Of a DNA stretch of 64,000 nt, positions 8,693 through 18,616 are shown piece by piece. Location: contig CACZBZ010000001.1 in assembly GCA_902779505.1 (NCBI GenBank), forward strand, positions 184,193 through 248,192, in the 5' to 3' direction. The stretch comes from an uncultured Lachnospiraceae bacterium (GTDB taxonomy: Bacteria; Bacillota; Clostridia; Lachnospirales; Lachnospiraceae). The notes under the pieces are model-generated. The model was not told the DNA's origin. It searched no databases and was given only the letters and a program-made list of their open reading frames with translations. Each line of letters starts with the position of its first letter. The first letter of the stretch is position 1. Position numbers and translations under genes: made by a program.

Positions 8693-9702
8693 TAAATGCT
8701 CATTCCTTCAATCGTATAGGCAAGTTTGCGATATTTTTCTTCCTTGATTACTTTAGAGACTCCGGCTATTACACTGTTAATGGGGTCTTCACTGATATTG
8801 ACCTTAAGTTCCGAAGCCTTTGATATAAGCGCCGCAAGGTGACTTATCTGACTGGCTCCGCCTGTAAGATATATACCGTTTCTGTATATGTCCGCACCCA
8901 GTTCCGGTGGTGTTCTCTCAAGAATAAGCTTGATATTATCAATGATCTTTGAGAAAGGTACAAGAAGACTTTCATCGATAAGATCTGTAGGAATCTGTCT
9001 CATAACGGGAAGCCCTGTGACGATATCTCGTCCGAAACATTTGATAGGTTTGCCCTCTTTTTCGTAATCGGCAAGCTGGATCTTAACCGCTTCAGATGTC
9101 TTGTCACCGATATAAAGGTTGTATTCCTTTCTTATAATCGATGCAATGGCATTATCAAAAGAATAACCGCCTATTTTAATAAGCTTACTGAGGACAATTC
9201 CGCCGAGAGAAAGGATAGATATTTCTGTGGTTGAGAAACCTACATTAACCACCATGACACCCTGTGAGTTCTTAACGTCCACATCAAGTCCCAGGCCGTC
9301 GGCAACTGCTTTTTCAACAACCATTATGTTTTTGGCCTTTACATTGGCATCTTTAATCAGGTCGTAGAAAGCTCTTTTCTCTACTTCCGTAACATCTGTG
9401 GGAACGGCGATATAATAGTCACTCGACTTGATATTGCCACCGGACAGATCGCTGATAAAGAGCTTAATAAGAGTCTCCATATCGTTGATATCCGCAATAA
9501 CACCGTAATTAAGAGGATAAGATGTCCTTATATATGACGGAGCCTTTTCATACATGTCGTAAGCAGCGTCTCCGTATGCAAGAAGGTTAACTTTATTCTC
9601 CATGGCAATCATATTCTTCTCCATGAAGATACTGTTATCCAATCCGTTAAAAATTCTGATGTTACTTGTTCCTACATCAATTCCAAAAACATTACTACCC
9701 AT
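8692..9702 (-). CDS. mreB: Divergent MreB-like actin homologue
   Basis: This 336-residue protein of the actin/Hsp70 fold aligns along its length with MreB, the filament that organises the elongasome. The phosphate-1 motif is recognisable (DVGTSNIRIF, about residue 9) and so is SLGGIVLSK. Several nucleotide-pocket positions depart from the family. The usual DIGGGTT reads NVGFSTT near residue 154, the usual EEP reads EKA near 131, and the adenosine-side TGGGA is TGGAS near 279. These changes suggest weak or absent ATP hydrolysis, though filament formation could persist. Position immediately before mreC supports the identity. A canonical MreB or Mbl may be encoded elsewhere. Confidence 0.8.
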   Translation of the reverse strand: MGSNVFGIDVGTSNIRIFNGLDNSIFMEKNMIAMENKVNLLAYGDAAYDMYEKAPSYIRTSYPLNYGVIADINDMETLIKLFISDLSGGNIKSSDYYIAVPTDVTEVEKRAFYDLIKDANVKAKNIMVVEKAVADGLGLDVDVKNSQGVMVVNVGFSTTEISILSLGGIVLSKLIKIGGYSFDNAIASIIRKEYNLYIGDKTSEAVKIQLADYEKEGKPIKCFGRDIVTGLPVMRQIPTDLIDESLLVPFSKIIDNIKLILERTPPELGADIYRNGIYLTGGASQISHLAALISKASELKVNISEDPINSVIAGVSKVIKEEKYRKLAYTIEGMSI

Positions 9703-9705
9703 TTT

Positions 9706-10389
9706 TTACCCTTTCTCGTGCTCTCTAAAGCTGAAGTATTTGTTGTCGCCGATCACGATATGATCCAACAACGGTATATTGACAAGTAAAGAAGCATCCT
9801 TTACAAGATCTGTTATTTCAAAATCCTTTCTGCTGGGAGTCGGATCTCCGCTGGGATGATTGTGTAAAAGCATTATATAGACCGCTTTTCTCCTGAGTGC
9901 TTCAATAAATATCTCTCTGGTGGATATTATGGAAGAATTAACCGTTCCTTTACTGATATCAAGATCCGATATCAGACTGCACTTGTTATCAAGCATAATG
10001 AGTTTGACCTGCTCTGTTTCCAGATGCCTTACAGACTCCATGTAATAAGCGGCAACGGATTCGGGCTTGTCAAAAATCACCTTATCCTTCCTGGTCTGTG
10101 TGGAAAAACGTTTTGCAAATTCAACCAGAGCTATAATCTGTAAGGCCTTTACTTTGCCTATTCCTCTTATCTGAATAAGATCTTCATAGGTCATATGTGA
10201 CAAACCAATCAGATTACCCCATCTTGATGCTTTGCTGAGCAGATCCTGTGCCAGTTCAACAGCACCTTCTCCCCTGGTACCGTTTCTTAGGATTACTGCC
10301 ATAAGCTCTTCATCCGACAAAGAGCTCACTCCTCTTTCCTTCGTTTTTTCATAAGGTCTGAGGCTGTTATTCATTTCTTTAATGATCAT
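9706..10389 (-). CDS. radC: RadC family JAB1/MPN-domain protein
   Basis: This 227-residue protein has an N-terminal helix-hairpin-helix-like region (LIQIRGIGKVKALQI, about 70-85) and a C-terminal metalloprotease-like JAB domain. The metal-binding motif is complete: HNHPSGDPTPSRKD near residue 178. The name comes from an early link to DNA repair in E. coli that has not held up well, and the biochemical role remains unclear. It lies three bases upstream of mreB, as in many Firmicutes. AAGGG sits seven bases before the ATG. Confidence 0.92.
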   Translation of the reverse strand: MIIKEMNNSLRPYEKTKERGVSSLSDEELMAVILRNGTRGEGAVELAQDLLSKASRWGNLIGLSHMTYEDLIQIRGIGKVKALQIIALVEFAKRFSTQTRKDKVIFDKPESVAAYYMESVRHLETEQVKLIMLDNKCSLISDLDISKGTVNSSIISTREIFIEALRRKAVYIMLLHNHPSGDPTPSRKDFEITDLVKDASLLVNIPLLDHIVIGDNKYFSFREHEKG

Positions 10390-10437
10390 AGGTTGTCCCT
10401 TCTACCCGTATACTCCCATGACCACTAACATATTATT

Positions 10438-11724
10438 TTAACATAAATCCTTTTCGGATATCAGCCCTTTATCAAAGACTGCCTGAAAAGCTTTCATTAT
10501 ACCGAACTTGGCATGTTCCCAGGTAAGACCCCCTTGAAAATACACTGCATAGGGAGGTTTTATGGGACCGTCCGCACTGAGTTCTATAGAAGAACCGGAA
10601 ACAAAAGCTCCTGCGGCCATAATGACTTTGGCATCATATCCGGGCATATCCCAAGGTTCAGGAGCAACAAAACTGTCAATGGGCGCGGCGGCCTGTATAC
10701 CCTCACAGAAAGCAATAACACCTTCGGGACTTCCGAATGTGATGGCCTGAATAATGTCGTGTCTGGACTCTGTACTGTCAGGAACCACTTTGAAACCGCA
10801 TTTTTCAAAAAGATTGGCAGCAAATATCGCTCCTTTTAAGGCAGAAGAAGTTACAGAGGGTGCAAGGAAAAATCCCTGATAGAGATCTTTTAATATACCT
10901 AAAGAAGCTCCCACTTCCTTACCGAGTCCCGGCGAAGTCAGTCTGTATGCCGCATTCTCGATACATTCCTTTTTACCTGCAATATATCCGCCTATGGGAG
11001 CAAGTCCGCCTCCCGGATTTTTGATAAGGGAACCGACTATCATATCAGCCCCAACATCAGAAGGCTCTATAGTCTCCACAAATTCACCGTAGCAGTTATC
11101 CACCATACAGATGATATCGGGCTTGATATTCTTAATGAAAGATATAAGTTCACCTATTCTCTCAACCGAAAGCGTTTTTCTTGTCTGATATCCTTTTGAT
11201 CTCTGTATTGTGACAAGTTTGGTCTTTTCACTTATGGCTTTTTTGATATTGTCGAAATCAAAATCACCGTTTTCCAAAAGATCAACCTGCTTATAACTTA
11301 TTCCGTATTCTGCTAGAGAACCTTTACTTTCTCTGATTCCTATCACTTCTTCCAGCGTGTCATAGGGCTTGCCCACAGGGGAAAGCAATTCATCTCCCGG
11401 TCTCAGATTACTCATAAGAGCAAGCGCGAGTGCATGTGTTCCGCAGGTAATCTGGGGCCTGACAAGAGCTGCCTCCGTATGAAAAACATGAGCAAATACT
11501 TCTTCCAGCGTATCTCTTCCGATATCGTTATAACCGTATCCCGTTGTCCCCAGCAAGCAGGCTTCCGACACTCTGCAATCCTGCATGGCTTTCAAAACCT
11601 TGAGCTGGTTATATTCGGTAACTTTGTCTATTTCATTAAAACGGGAACTAAGTTTTTTAAGAACGGATTCGGCATAATCTATAACCTTATCACTGATTCC
11701 CAGTTCACTGTATAATTCCTTCAT
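10438..11724 (-). CDS. PLP-dependent methionine gamma-lyase-family protein (YnbB-like)
   Basis: This 428-residue member of the Cys/Met-metabolism PLP enzyme superfamily resembles Bacillus YnbB and proteins once labelled aluminium-resistance proteins. Recognisable parts are the cofactor-region segment TCGTHALALAL near residue 95 and the central MVDNCYGEFVE near 208. The lysine in GSLIKNPGGGLAPIGGYIAG near 236 is the likely Schiff-base residue. The true substrate is not known. It overlaps the end of miaA by 20 bases, so it is coupled to the tRNA-modification/mismatch-repair operon. In bacilli hfq often lies between miaA and ynbB, and it is absent here. Confidence 0.85.
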   Translation of the reverse strand: MKELYSELGISDKVIDYAESVLKKLSSRFNEIDKVTEYNQLKVLKAMQDCRVSEACLLGTTGYGYNDIGRDTLEEVFAHVFHTEAALVRPQITCGTHALALALMSNLRPGDELLSPVGKPYDTLEEVIGIRESKGSLAEYGISYKQVDLLENGDFDFDNIKKAISEKTKLVTIQRSKGYQTRKTLSVERIGELISFIKNIKPDIICMVDNCYGEFVETIEPSDVGADMIVGSLIKNPGGGLAPIGGYIAGKKECIENAAYRLTSPGLGKEVGASLGILKDLYQGFFLAPSVTSSALKGAIFAANLFEKCGFKVVPDSTESRHDIIQAITFGSPEGVIAFCEGIQAAAPIDSFVAPEPWDMPGYDAKVIMAAGAFVSGSSIELSADGPIKPPYAVYFQGGLTWEHAKFGIMKAFQAVFDKGLISEKDLC

Positions 11725-12649
11725 TTCTCATAATATCCTTCATATATTCTATAATTTCTCTGTCTCCGGAATATTTTTCCTTGTCTATGAAGATCACATC
11801 TTTTTCTCTTCTGAGCCATGTAAGCTGTCTCTTGGCAAAATGTCTTGTATTTTTCTTTATAAGCTCTTTTGCCTCTTCAAGACTAATTTCACCATCAATA
11901 TACGACCATATCTCTCTGTAACCGATTCCCTGCATGGACTGCAGATTGCCTGTATAGCCTTTTTCTTTTAAAGCAACTACTTCATCGACAAGCCCCATAT
12001 CAAACATGATATTAACTCTTTTATCAATGCGTTCATAGAGTTCTTCTCTCGGTAGATTGAGAGCAAAATAAATAAAATCATAGGGGCTTTTACGCTCACT
12101 CTGTTCTCTGTTATATTCCGAGAATAACCTGCCGGTATGCTTATGATATTCCAATGCTCTTATTACTCTTTTCACATTGTTGTAATGAAGACTTGCGGCA
12201 TAATCCGGGTCCAATTCTTTTAACCGGTCATAAAGTTTTTCTTTGCCATGGGGGAGTTCTGACATTGCCGTCAGTTTGTTTCTGTATTCTTTATCTCCCT
12301 CTTCATCATTAAAATCAATATCATATAAGAGGCCCTGAATATAAAAGCCCGTACCTCCGACGACTATGGGCAATTCATTATCCCGATAGATTTGGGATAT
12401 TGCTTCCTTGGACATATCTTGGAAAACATTTACGCCGAATTCCTCTCTCGGATCAAGGACATCAATAAGGTGATGCTTTATACCGCCCATTTCATCCTTA
12501 GCTATTTTGGCGGAACCGATATCCATCCCTTTGTATACTTGGATAGAATCGGCACTGATAATCTGACCTTTAACGTCTTTTGCCAGCTTGACTGCTATAT
12601 CACTTTTTCCGACTGCAGTAGGGCCTGCAATGATAATTAAGGGGTTCAT
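11705..12649 (-). CDS. miaA: tRNA dimethylallyltransferase
   Basis: MiaA transfers a dimethylallyl group to N6 of adenosine 37 in tRNAs that read codons starting with U. The 314-residue product shows the P-loop GPTAVGKSDIAV at residues 8-19, DSIQVYKGMDIGSAK near 35, and the tRNA/isoprenoid-site motif VGGTGFYIQGL near 98. The start overlaps the mutL stop by four bases (ATGA). MiaB, which methylthiolates the same base, is encoded about 5 kb upstream in the same gene run, so both steps of ms2i6A formation are present. Confidence 0.96.
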   Translation of the reverse strand: MNPLIIIAGPTAVGKSDIAVKLAKDVKGQIISADSIQVYKGMDIGSAKIAKDEMGGIKHHLIDVLDPREEFGVNVFQDMSKEAISQIYRDNELPIVVGGTGFYIQGLLYDIDFNDEEGDKEYRNKLTAMSELPHGKEKLYDRLKELDPDYAASLHYNNVKRVIRALEYHKHTGRLFSEYNREQSERKSPYDFIYFALNLPREELYERIDKRVNIMFDMGLVDEVVALKEKGYTGNLQSMQGIGYREIWSYIDGEISLEEAKELIKKNTRHFAKRQLTWLRREKDVIFIDKEKYSGDREIIEYMKDIMRNEGIIQ

Positions 12650-14517
12650 GTTACAATTCTCTTAAAGCGCTTTTCCATCTCGGTTTTTGTCATTGTAATA
12701 ATTGTCGGTCTTCCATGAGGACAATTATAGGGATTATCCAAGGTAAGCATCTGTCTCAGGAGTTCCATTAGTTCTTCTTCCGTCATTACCGTATTGCCTT
12801 TGACAGCGGATTTACATGCCATGGTGGCAATTCTGTCATTAACGACTTCCGGAACATCCCTTACTTTACCTTCAGCAAGTTCATCCAGAATATCAAGAAA
12901 CAGTTCCTTGGCATTACAACCGTAGAGATCCAGCGGAATCTCTCTTATTGCTACTTCTTCTCCGCCGAATTCTTCAAGTTCAAATCCCAGATCCTTGAAC
13001 CTGTCTTTGTAATTGGAATATATCTGATATTCCGCAGGAGACAAAGTAACCACAATGGGCGGTGCCAGAACCTGACTGTCTATTGTTTTTTCCTTTAGTT
13101 TTTTAATAAGAGACTCGTATTTTACCTTCTCATGCGCGGCATGCTGATCCATCATAAGAAGCTTGTCTTTATATTCTATGAGCCAGAAGGTTTCAAAAAC
13201 TTGTCCGATAATACGATAATCTTCCATCGTATCCTTTGAAAGAATTTTGTCCTCGAACATTTCCATCTGGACTGCCGTATTGACGATTACGGTATTTTCA
13301 GCCTTAATGACATTTTTGTGTACAGGCATTTCGGCAGGTGCTGCTTCCCTGCTCTTAACGTCGCCAAGCACTTTTTTAATCTCTTCACTGAGACCGAATG
13401 AATCCGGAATATTAGAGGCCGTGTTTTCGTACAGGGTCTCGCTTCTTCTGCTTTCGAAAGGTTCCGGAGCGGAATGAACGGTCTCTTTAACCTCTTTTTC
13501 TTCATAAAGAGGAACCTGATTTATCATTTCCTGAACTCTGAGGGTGCTCGATACAGCACTCTCAATATATGATGCAAGTTCTTCTCCGTTGGTAAAACGC
13601 ACTTCCATCTTGGTGGGATGAACATTGACATCAATGCTTGTGCTTGCAACATTGATTTCTATTACAAAGAATGGAAATTTGTGCTGCATAAGGTATTCTT
13701 TGTATCCTTCTTCAACCGCTGTTGCAATCAGTTTGCTTTTAACATATCGTCCGTTAACAAAATAATTCTCGAAATTCCTTGTAGATCTGTTAAGAGACGG
13801 GCGTCCCAGATATCCCTTAATGCTAATCTCTTTAGTCTCAACATCAATAGGAATAATCTCTCTTGCAGTATCTTTACCGTATATGCGGTAGATGAGTTCT
13901 TTCATATCACCTCTTCCGCTGGTTTGGAACTTTATTTGACCTCCGCTTATAAATTTGATGGAGATATCGGGTCTTGCCATTGCAAGATGTACACATATTT
14001 CTTCAATATATGAGCCCTCGGTCTGAGCGCTTTTAAGGAATTTTCTTCGTGCCGGAGTATTGAAAAATATATTCCTGACAATCATGGTTGTTCCACCGGG
14101 AATACCTATATCACAGAATTCTTTTTCTTTGGCACCTTCGATGATGTAACGTGTACCAATAAGGTCCTCTTTTGTTTTGGTCATAAGTTCAACCTGAGCA
14201 ACCGCTGCAATGGAACTTAAGGCCTCCCCTCTGAAACCGAGGGATGATATATGGGGAATATCGGAAGCATCATCTATCTTGCTTGTTGCATGTCTTAAAA
14301 AGGCAGTCTTCACCTGATTTTTGGGAATACCCGAACCGTTATCCGTTACTCTGATAAAACTGATTCCGCCTTCTTTTATCTCGACGGTAACGGCTGTGGC
14401 ACCGGAATCGATGGAGTTTTCAACAAGTTCTTTAACCACGCTTGCGGGTCTCTCGACCACTTCTCCTGCGGCAATTTTATCGATAGTTTCTTCACTAAGT
14501 ACTTTGATAGTTCCCAT
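12646..14517 (-). CDS. mutL: DNA mismatch repair protein MutL
   Basis: This 623-residue protein has an N-terminal GHKL ATPase (IAAGEVVERPASVVKEL, DNGSGIP, GFRGEALSSI) and a C-terminal dimerisation domain. The C-terminal part carries the metal-dependent nuclease motif DQHAAHEKVKYE near residue 465. It also has CPHGRPT near 605, so it should be the nicking type of MutL found in bacteria without MutH. The linker (about 340-430) is variable, as expected. AGGAGG precedes the ATG, and mutS is ten bases upstream. Confidence 0.96.
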   Translation of the reverse strand: MGTIKVLSEETIDKIAAGEVVERPASVVKELVENSIDSGATAVTVEIKEGGISFIRVTDNGSGIPKNQVKTAFLRHATSKIDDASDIPHISSLGFRGEALSSIAAVAQVELMTKTKEDLIGTRYIIEGAKEKEFCDIGIPGGTTMIVRNIFFNTPARRKFLKSAQTEGSYIEEICVHLAMARPDISIKFISGGQIKFQTSGRGDMKELIYRIYGKDTAREIIPIDVETKEISIKGYLGRPSLNRSTRNFENYFVNGRYVKSKLIATAVEEGYKEYLMQHKFPFFVIEINVASTSIDVNVHPTKMEVRFTNGEELASYIESAVSSTLRVQEMINQVPLYEEKEVKETVHSAPEPFESRRSETLYENTASNIPDSFGLSEEIKKVLGDVKSREAAPAEMPVHKNVIKAENTVIVNTAVQMEMFEDKILSKDTMEDYRIIGQVFETFWLIEYKDKLLMMDQHAAHEKVKYESLIKKLKEKTIDSQVLAPPIVVTLSPAEYQIYSNYKDRFKDLGFELEEFGGEEVAIREIPLDLYGCNAKELFLDILDELAEGKVRDVPEVVNDRIATMACKSAVKGNTVMTEEELMELLRQMLTLDNPYNCPHGRPTIITMTKTEMEKRFKRIVT

Positions 14518-14527
14518 AGAGTTCCTC

Positions 14528-17197
14528 CTAAACGGACCATCTGTTCTTCAGACTACTTTGAAGCTTGTATAAAGTATTAAGAGCATCAAGAGGTGTCAGA
14601 GTGGAAATATCCAATTCTTCCAATTCTTTAAGCACATCTTCATCGGTAACCGTATCAAAGAAAGACATCTGCGCAAGATCAACCTGATCGTAATGTTCTA
14701 CTTTTTTCTTGCTGTCACCGGCGGTATTGATGGCGATTGACTGAACTTTTTCAATGATATCGTTATCAACCAACTGAGCAACGATATCCTTTGCCCTGTC
14801 AATGACTATATCCGGAACTCCGGCCAGCTTTGCAACCTGAATACCGTAGCTCTTGTCGGCACCGCCTTTGACTATCTTTCTTAAGAAGACGATATCGTCT
14901 CCCTTTTCTTTAACTGCAATACAGTAATTATTGACATTGTTCATTTTGCCCTCAAGTTCGGTAAGTTCATGATAATGAGTGGCAAAAAGAGTCTTGGCTC
15001 CCAGAATCTTTGTATTTGCTATATGTTCAATTACAGCCCATGCAATAGAAAGTCCATCGAAAGTTGATGTACCTCTTCCGATTTCGTCCAGAATGATAAG
15101 ACTGTCAGAAGTAGCATTTCTTAAAATATTGGCCACTTCGTTCATCTCAACCATGAAGGTTGACTGACCGCTGGCGAGATCATCGCTGGCTCCGACTCTG
15201 GTGAATATCCTGTCCACAATACCGATATTTGCGGAATCTGCCGGCACAAATGAACCTATCTGAGCCATAAGTACAATCAAGGCCGATTGTCTCATATATG
15301 TTGATTTACCTGCCATATTGGGACCGGTGATAACCGATATCAGATTCTTTTTGTTATCAAGAAATGTATCGTTTGAAACAAAAAGCTCATTGTCGATCAT
15401 CTTTTCAACAACCGGATGACGGCCGTTCTTAATATCAATGATTCCTTTTTCATTAAGCTTTGGTCTGCAATATCTGTTCTGAGATGCTACCAGGGACAGA
15501 GAAGCAAATACATCAAGGGCAGCAACCGCTTTTGCGGTCTTCTGAATCCTTTCCATCTGATTTGCTATATATCCTCTTATATCTACAAACAAGTCATATT
15601 CAAGACTTGTCAGTTTATCTTCAGCGTTAAGAATTGTATCTTCAAGTTCTTTAAGTCTTGGTGTGGTGAATCTTTCCGCATTTGTAAGGGTCTGCTTACG
15701 AATATAATAATCAGGTGCTTTATCCTTGTTGGAATTGCTGATTTCAATACAGTATCCGAACACTTTGTTGTATTTAACATGAAGTGTTTTTATACCTGTT
15801 CTTTCCTGTTCTTCCTGCTCAAAAGAAGCCAGCCACTGCTTTCCTTCAGTCTTTGCATTCCTTAAGGAATCAACATCTTTGCTGTAACCCTCTCTTATAA
15901 AACCGCCTTCTCTTATGGTCAAAGGAGGCTCATCCATAATTGCTTTGTCAATAAGCGAAAAAACATCATCCAAAGGATCTATGTCTTCTCCTATTGTCTT
16001 AAGAAGCTCACTGTCAAGTGCGGATACAAGCATTCTGATTGACGGTAACATTGATAAAGAACTCTTTAGGGCAATAAAATCTCTGGCATTGACGGTTCCA
16101 AAGCTTACTTTACCCATAAGTCTTTCAAGATCGTATACCGTATTAAGATATTCTCTTATCTCATCCCTTTCAATAGGATTGTCTGTAAGGGCCGCAACCG
16201 CATCCAGGCGTTTATCAATGGAGTCCTTATCTACAAGGGGCTGTCTTATATATCCAGCAAGAGTTCTGCTTCCCATTGCCGTCTTGGTCTTGTCCAATAC
16301 CCAAAGAAGGGATCCTCTTTTCTGTTTCTCCCTCAGGGTTTCAGTCAGTTCAAGATTTCTTCTGGTTGAACTGTCCAAAAGCATATAAGTGGATGCAATA
16401 TAAGGATAGATATGAGTAATGTGCTTAAGATCCTGCATCTGGGTATCCAGCAGATACTGCAACAATACTCCGGCCGCTATTGTTCCGTTGGGGAAATCGC
16501 TAATTCCCAAGCCCATAATGCCGTTAACTTTAAAATGCTTTGCTATAACATTTTTACATCTGTCTTCATCAAAATAATGAGGATCCAGAGAAGAAATAAC
16601 GATTCCAAGCCTGCCTTTAAGATCCTCCAGATCCATTCCGCTAACCTGAAAAGCCTCGTTACATATAATTTCGGAAGGCATATATTTATTGATTTCGTCA
16701 TGAAGTGCCTTCAATGAATTGAATTCGGTAAGGTAAAAATCACCTGTTGAAATATCGATTATAGACATACCGATATTGTCCGTAGTATAGGAAACAGCCA
16801 TAAGATAGTTGTTCTCGTCTCTGTTCATGGCCGTTTCGCTGATATTGGTACCGGGAGTTACAATTCTGATAACTTCTCTTTTAACAAGGCCCTTTGCAAG
16901 CTTGGGATCTTCAACCTGTTCGCAGATTGCAACCTTATATCCCTTCTGTACAAGACGATCCAGATAAGTCTCCACTGCGTGAAAAGGAACGCCGCACATG
17001 GGAGCTCTCTCATCGAGGCCGCACTGTTTGCCCGTAAGGGTAATCTCCAGTTCTCTTGATGCGGTAATGGCGTCATCAAAGAACATCTCATAAAAGTCAC
17101 CAAGTCTGTAAAAGAGAATACAATCCTTGTATTCATTCTTGGTATCAATATACAGTTTCATCATTGGCGACAATTTGTCGTATTCAATATCCTGCAT
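14528..17197 (-). CDS. mutS: DNA mismatch recognition protein MutS
   Basis: This 889-residue protein has the full MutS1 architecture. The mismatch-binding domain with its Phe-x-Glu-like RLGDFYEMFFDDA is near residue 32. The connector, lever and clamp follow, then the ATPase with GPNMAGKSTYMRQ near 625 and the Walker B region ILDEIGRGTSTFDG near 704. A short tail ending near 889 resembles the clamp/MutL-contact end of Firmicutes MutS. I see no strong Shine-Dalgarno sequence before the ATG at 17197, so translation may depend on the upstream miaB, whose stop lies 13 bases away. Confidence 0.96.
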   Translation of the reverse strand: MQDIEYDKLSPMMKLYIDTKNEYKDCILFYRLGDFYEMFFDDAITASRELEITLTGKQCGLDERAPMCGVPFHAVETYLDRLVQKGYKVAICEQVEDPKLAKGLVKREVIRIVTPGTNISETAMNRDENNYLMAVSYTTDNIGMSIIDISTGDFYLTEFNSLKALHDEINKYMPSEIICNEAFQVSGMDLEDLKGRLGIVISSLDPHYFDEDRCKNVIAKHFKVNGIMGLGISDFPNGTIAAGVLLQYLLDTQMQDLKHITHIYPYIASTYMLLDSSTRRNLELTETLREKQKRGSLLWVLDKTKTAMGSRTLAGYIRQPLVDKDSIDKRLDAVAALTDNPIERDEIREYLNTVYDLERLMGKVSFGTVNARDFIALKSSLSMLPSIRMLVSALDSELLKTIGEDIDPLDDVFSLIDKAIMDEPPLTIREGGFIREGYSKDVDSLRNAKTEGKQWLASFEQEEQERTGIKTLHVKYNKVFGYCIEISNSNKDKAPDYYIRKQTLTNAERFTTPRLKELEDTILNAEDKLTSLEYDLFVDIRGYIANQMERIQKTAKAVAALDVFASLSLVASQNRYCRPKLNEKGIIDIKNGRHPVVEKMIDNELFVSNDTFLDNKKNLISVITGPNMAGKSTYMRQSALIVLMAQIGSFVPADSANIGIVDRIFTRVGASDDLASGQSTFMVEMNEVANILRNATSDSLIILDEIGRGTSTFDGLSIAWAVIEHIANTKILGAKTLFATHYHELTELEGKMNNVNNYCIAVKEKGDDIVFLRKIVKGGADKSYGIQVAKLAGVPDIVIDRAKDIVAQLVDNDIIEKVQSIAINTAGDSKKKVEHYDQVDLAQMSFFDTVTDEDVLKELEELDISTLTPLDALNTLYKLQSSLKNRWSV

Positions 17198-17210
17198 AGC
17201 TTTGGTGGAA

Positions 17211-18614
17211 TCAGTCCACTCTTTCTCCTAAATAGTAAAATCCTTTGGCTTCATTAAGTCTTACATTAACGAAACTTCCTATGAGTTCGCTTCCGCCCGG
17301 AAAATGAACCACAGTTCCTCCGGAAAGTCTTCCGGTAACCATAGAAGAGTCATGTTCGTTAACATCTTCCACAAGAACTTCTTCCACTTTTCCGGAAAGA
17401 ATGCCGTTTTTCTTGGCTGCTTCTTCCTGAACTGCCTTAAGAACTCTGTCGAACTGTTCTTTTACAAAAGCTTCGTCAAGCTGTTCCATATCCCCTGCAG
17501 GGGTTCCGCTTCTGACGGAATAAATAAAAGTAAAGGCATTATCATAGCCGACTTTCCTTACAACATCTATGGTTTCATTGACGTCTTCCACAGTCTCACC
17601 GGGGAATCCCACAATAATATCCGTAGTTAATGCAATATCGGGAACGGCCTCTTTGATCTTTCTTACAAGTTCAAGATAATGCTCTTTTGTATATCTTCGG
17701 TTCATCTTTTTAAGAATCTCATTGGAACCGGATTGAATTGGAAGATGCAATTGTTTGCATATCTTCTTGGAATTCTTCATGGTCTCAATAAGCTCATCAG
17801 ACAGATCCTTGGGATGACTTGTCATGAATCTTATTCTTTTAAGACCCTCTATTTTCTCAATATCCTGAAGAAGCTCGGCAAAAGTCACGGGATTCTCAAG
17901 ATTCTTACCGTATGAATTAACATTCTGGCCCAGAAGCATAATCTCAACGACGCCGTCTGCAACGAGTTTTTCAATCTCTCTTATGATGTCCTTGGGCTCT
18001 CTGCTTCTTTCTCTTCCTCTGACATAAGGAACAATACAGTAGGTACAGAAATTGTTACATCCGTACATGATATTAATGCCTGACTTGAAACTGTATTTTC
18101 TTTCAACCGGAAGATCTTCAACAATTTCATCAGTCTTTTCCCATATATCAATAATCTGGGAGTCTGATTCCATCATCGTATAGAGTAATTCGGCAAATTT
18201 GAAAAGATTATGGGTACCGAATACAAGATTGACATACTTGTATTTCTTACGAATCAGTTCAATAACACTGGGCTCCTGCATCATACAACCGCAAAGAGCA
18301 ATTTTTATGTCGGGATTGGACTTTTTTCTGTGATAAAGAGATCCAAGCCTTCCGTAAAGCTTCTGATTGGCATTGTCTCTGATGGTACATGTATTGAAAA
18401 TAACAAAATCTGCCGTATTCTCATCTTCAGTAAGCTCGTAACCTACTTCTTTAAGAATACCGGCCAGTTTTTCGGAATCTCTGGCGTTCATCTGGCAGCC
18501 GAAAGTAACGACGTGACAACTGAGTCTTTTTCCTGCAGCATCACACGCCTTTTGATATTCCTTTTTGCATAATTCTATGTATTCTAATTGTCTCTCTGTT
18601 TCGTTAACTGACAT
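17211..18614 (-). CDS. miaB: tRNA-2-methylthio-N6-dimethylallyladenosine synthase
   Basis: MiaB is a radical-SAM methylthiotransferase that completes ms2i6A37 in tRNA. The 467-residue product has the UPF0004 domain with its three cluster cysteines (TFGCQMN, FNTCTIR, LCGCMMQ). The radical-SAM CxxxCxxC motif appears as GCNNFCTYC near residue 193, and there is a C-terminal TRAM domain. The N-terminal extension of about 35 residues is typical of clostridial MiaB. The gene lies two bases after proA and 13 before mutS. Confidence 0.95.
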   Translation of the reverse strand: MSVNETERQLEYIELCKKEYQKACDAAGKRLSCHVVTFGCQMNARDSEKLAGILKEVGYELTEDENTADFVIFNTCTIRDNANQKLYGRLGSLYHRKKSNPDIKIALCGCMMQEPSVIELIRKKYKYVNLVFGTHNLFKFAELLYTMMESDSQIIDIWEKTDEIVEDLPVERKYSFKSGINIMYGCNNFCTYCIVPYVRGRERSREPKDIIREIEKLVADGVVEIMLLGQNVNSYGKNLENPVTFAELLQDIEKIEGLKRIRFMTSHPKDLSDELIETMKNSKKICKQLHLPIQSGSNEILKKMNRRYTKEHYLELVRKIKEAVPDIALTTDIIVGFPGETVEDVNETIDVVRKVGYDNAFTFIYSVRSGTPAGDMEQLDEAFVKEQFDRVLKAVQEEAAKKNGILSGKVEEVLVEDVNEHDSSMVTGRLSGGTVVHFPGGSELIGSFVNVRLNEAKGFYYLGERVD

Positions 18615-18616
18615 AT

